Notes under the pieces: model-generated
Seen by the model: only the letters and a program-made list of their open reading frames with translations
What the model was told of the DNA's origin: nothing
The model's database searches: none
Origin: an uncultured Clostridiaceae bacterium
Lineage (GTDB): Bacteria; Bacillota; Clostridia; Lachnospirales; Lachnospiraceae
DNA length: 13,553 bases
Direction: 5' to 3'
NCBI GenBank assembly: GCA_949948825.1
Contig: CATLIJ010000042.1
Coordinates: forward strand, 1-13,553
Part shown: positions 12,709 to 13,553 of the stretch, piece after piece
How positions within the stretch are numbered: position 1 is the stretch's first letter
Layout of the letters: every line of letters starts with the position of its first letter
Translations under genes and position numbers: made by a program

Positions 12709-13553
12709 TTAGAAGTTGGTGGGGGTCATTTCTTTTCCTGCAAGAATCTCCTCATAATCTTTCAGATTCTGCTCCAGCAATGCAGGCGTGTCCAGGCCAT
12801 AAGGACATTGGGAGGCACATTTTCCGCAATGAAGGCATTCTTTAATCTTCATCATTTTTGCCTGTCCCTCCCGGGACAAATGGGAGGCTGAGGGGGAACG
12901 GCGCAGCAGCAGGGACATTCTGGCGCAGTTGTTGATTTCAATGCCAACCGGACAAGGCATACAATAGCCGCATCCCCGGCAGAAGCTTCCGCAGAGCTGA
13001 AGCCGGTCCTGGTCAATCAAATCACGAATCTGGTCAGTCATTACAGGCGGGTTCTTCACATAGCTTAAGAATTCGTCCAGTTCATGGTCTCTCTGAATCC
13101 CCCAAATGGGAAGCACCTCTGGATATTGAGCAGCAAAAGCATAGGCAGCAGCTGAGTTTGTGATCAGTCCGCCAGATAAAGCTTTCATGGCAATAAATCC
13201 CATCTGATGCTCTTTACATCCCTGAACCAGATTCAGCTCAGGCTCACCGGAAAGATAGCAGAAGGGAAACTGCAGTGTATCATAAAGATCCGATTCCACC
13301 GCTTCTCTGGCTACTGCAAGGCGGTGGTTGGTAATGGAGATAAAACGGATTTTTCCCTGTTCTCTGGCTTTTAAGGCTGCTTCATAAAGACCGCTTCCAT
13401 CGCCGGGTCTGGGGCAGAAAGACGGATTGTGAAACTGATATATGTCAATATAGTCGGTTTTTAACAAGGTAAGACTGGTCTCCAAGTCCTTCCAAAAGCT
13501 TTCTGCATTGTCCGCGGCAGTTTTGGTGGCAATATAAATATGGCTGCGGATTC
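12709..13553 (-). CDS. Aldo/keto reductase with C-terminal 4Fe-4S ferredoxin domain (partial, 5' end outside the window)
   Basis: About 286 residues are visible and the frame stays open to the window edge; it begins inside the barrel (SHIYIATKTAA, then DLETSL). The aldo/keto reductase signature LKTDYIDIYQFHNP and a later GFIAMKALSGGLI give the family. The C-terminal part carries two cluster motifs, C-x2-C-x2-C-x3-C in CRGCGYCMPCP and again in CLHCGKCASQCPYG, as in the COG1453-type ferredoxin-fused reductases. It is a predicted cytoplasmic oxidoreductase; substrate and electron partner are unknown. An apparent start at 13485 is only a TTG inside the conserved frame and not the real start. The LytTR regulator follows 42 bases downstream on the same strand. 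Confidence 0.9.
   Translation of the reverse strand, partial: IRSHIYIATKTAADNAESFWKDLETSLTLLKTDYIDIYQFHNPSFCPRPGDGSGLYEAALKAREQGKIRFISITNHRLAVAREAVESDLYDTLQFPFCYLSGEPELNLVQGCKEHQMGFIAMKALSGGLITNSAAAYAFAAQYPEVLPIWGIQRDHELDEFLSYVKNPPVMTDQIRDLIDQDRLQLCGSFCRGCGYCMPCPVGIEINNCARMSLLLRRSPSASHLSREGQAKMMKIKECLHCGKCASQCPYGLDTPALLEQNLKDYEEILAGKEMTPTNF

Overview
The window reads as chromosome of a Clostridia member, most likely Lachnospiraceae. This rests on family-level recognition: an ECF riboflavin S-component, a VanW/G5 cell-envelope protein, a DUF4080-type B12/radical-SAM protein, a LytTR/GHKL two-component pair, strong purine-rich ribosome binding sites, and TTG/GTG starts. No rRNA, tRNA, CRISPR array, insertion sequence or integrase was seen.

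Left part, + strand (1-9988). The window opens in what looks like the 3' end of an FMN riboswitch with its intrinsic terminator, followed by a folded leader and ribU. A closely packed run of genes follows: tsaC/sua5 (tRNA t6A synthesis), comEB (dCMP deaminase), a B12-binding/radical SAM protein, a DEDD 3'-5' exonuclease with a TTG start, a 34-residue membrane peptide, a secreted VanW/G5 protein with a Pro/Ala-rich tail, a stand-alone AIR-synthase C-terminal domain, an Lrp/AsnC regulator that overlaps an aminotransferase by 4 bases, and trmL (tRNA wobble 2'-O-methylation). Gaps are mostly 8-50 bases. The exceptions are the 160-base gap before comEB, which has an extended -10 and a strongly folded element, and the 113-base gap before the exonuclease.

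Right part, - strand (9903-13553). Read in the direction of transcription, this holds the 3' part of an aldo/keto reductase with two 4Fe-4S clusters (5' end outside the window), a LytTR response regulator, a strong intrinsic terminator, a separately promoted AgrC-like sensor kinase, and an XRE regulator. The XRE gene runs 86 bases antisense into the 3' end of trmL. No agrB or agrD is visible, so the kinase's signal is unknown. By eye this signalling block is more AT-rich than the genes to its left, which may mean separate acquisition.

Points most worth checking: the inverted-repeat element before comEB, flanked by AATAATA direct repeats; the related GTAACAG palindrome in the kinase leader, in a genome region that also encodes a LytTR regulator; a C9 homopolymer at the end of the kinase gene, where every frame ends close to the XRE start; the orphan AIRS_C protein; and the conserved-looking 34-residue peptide.
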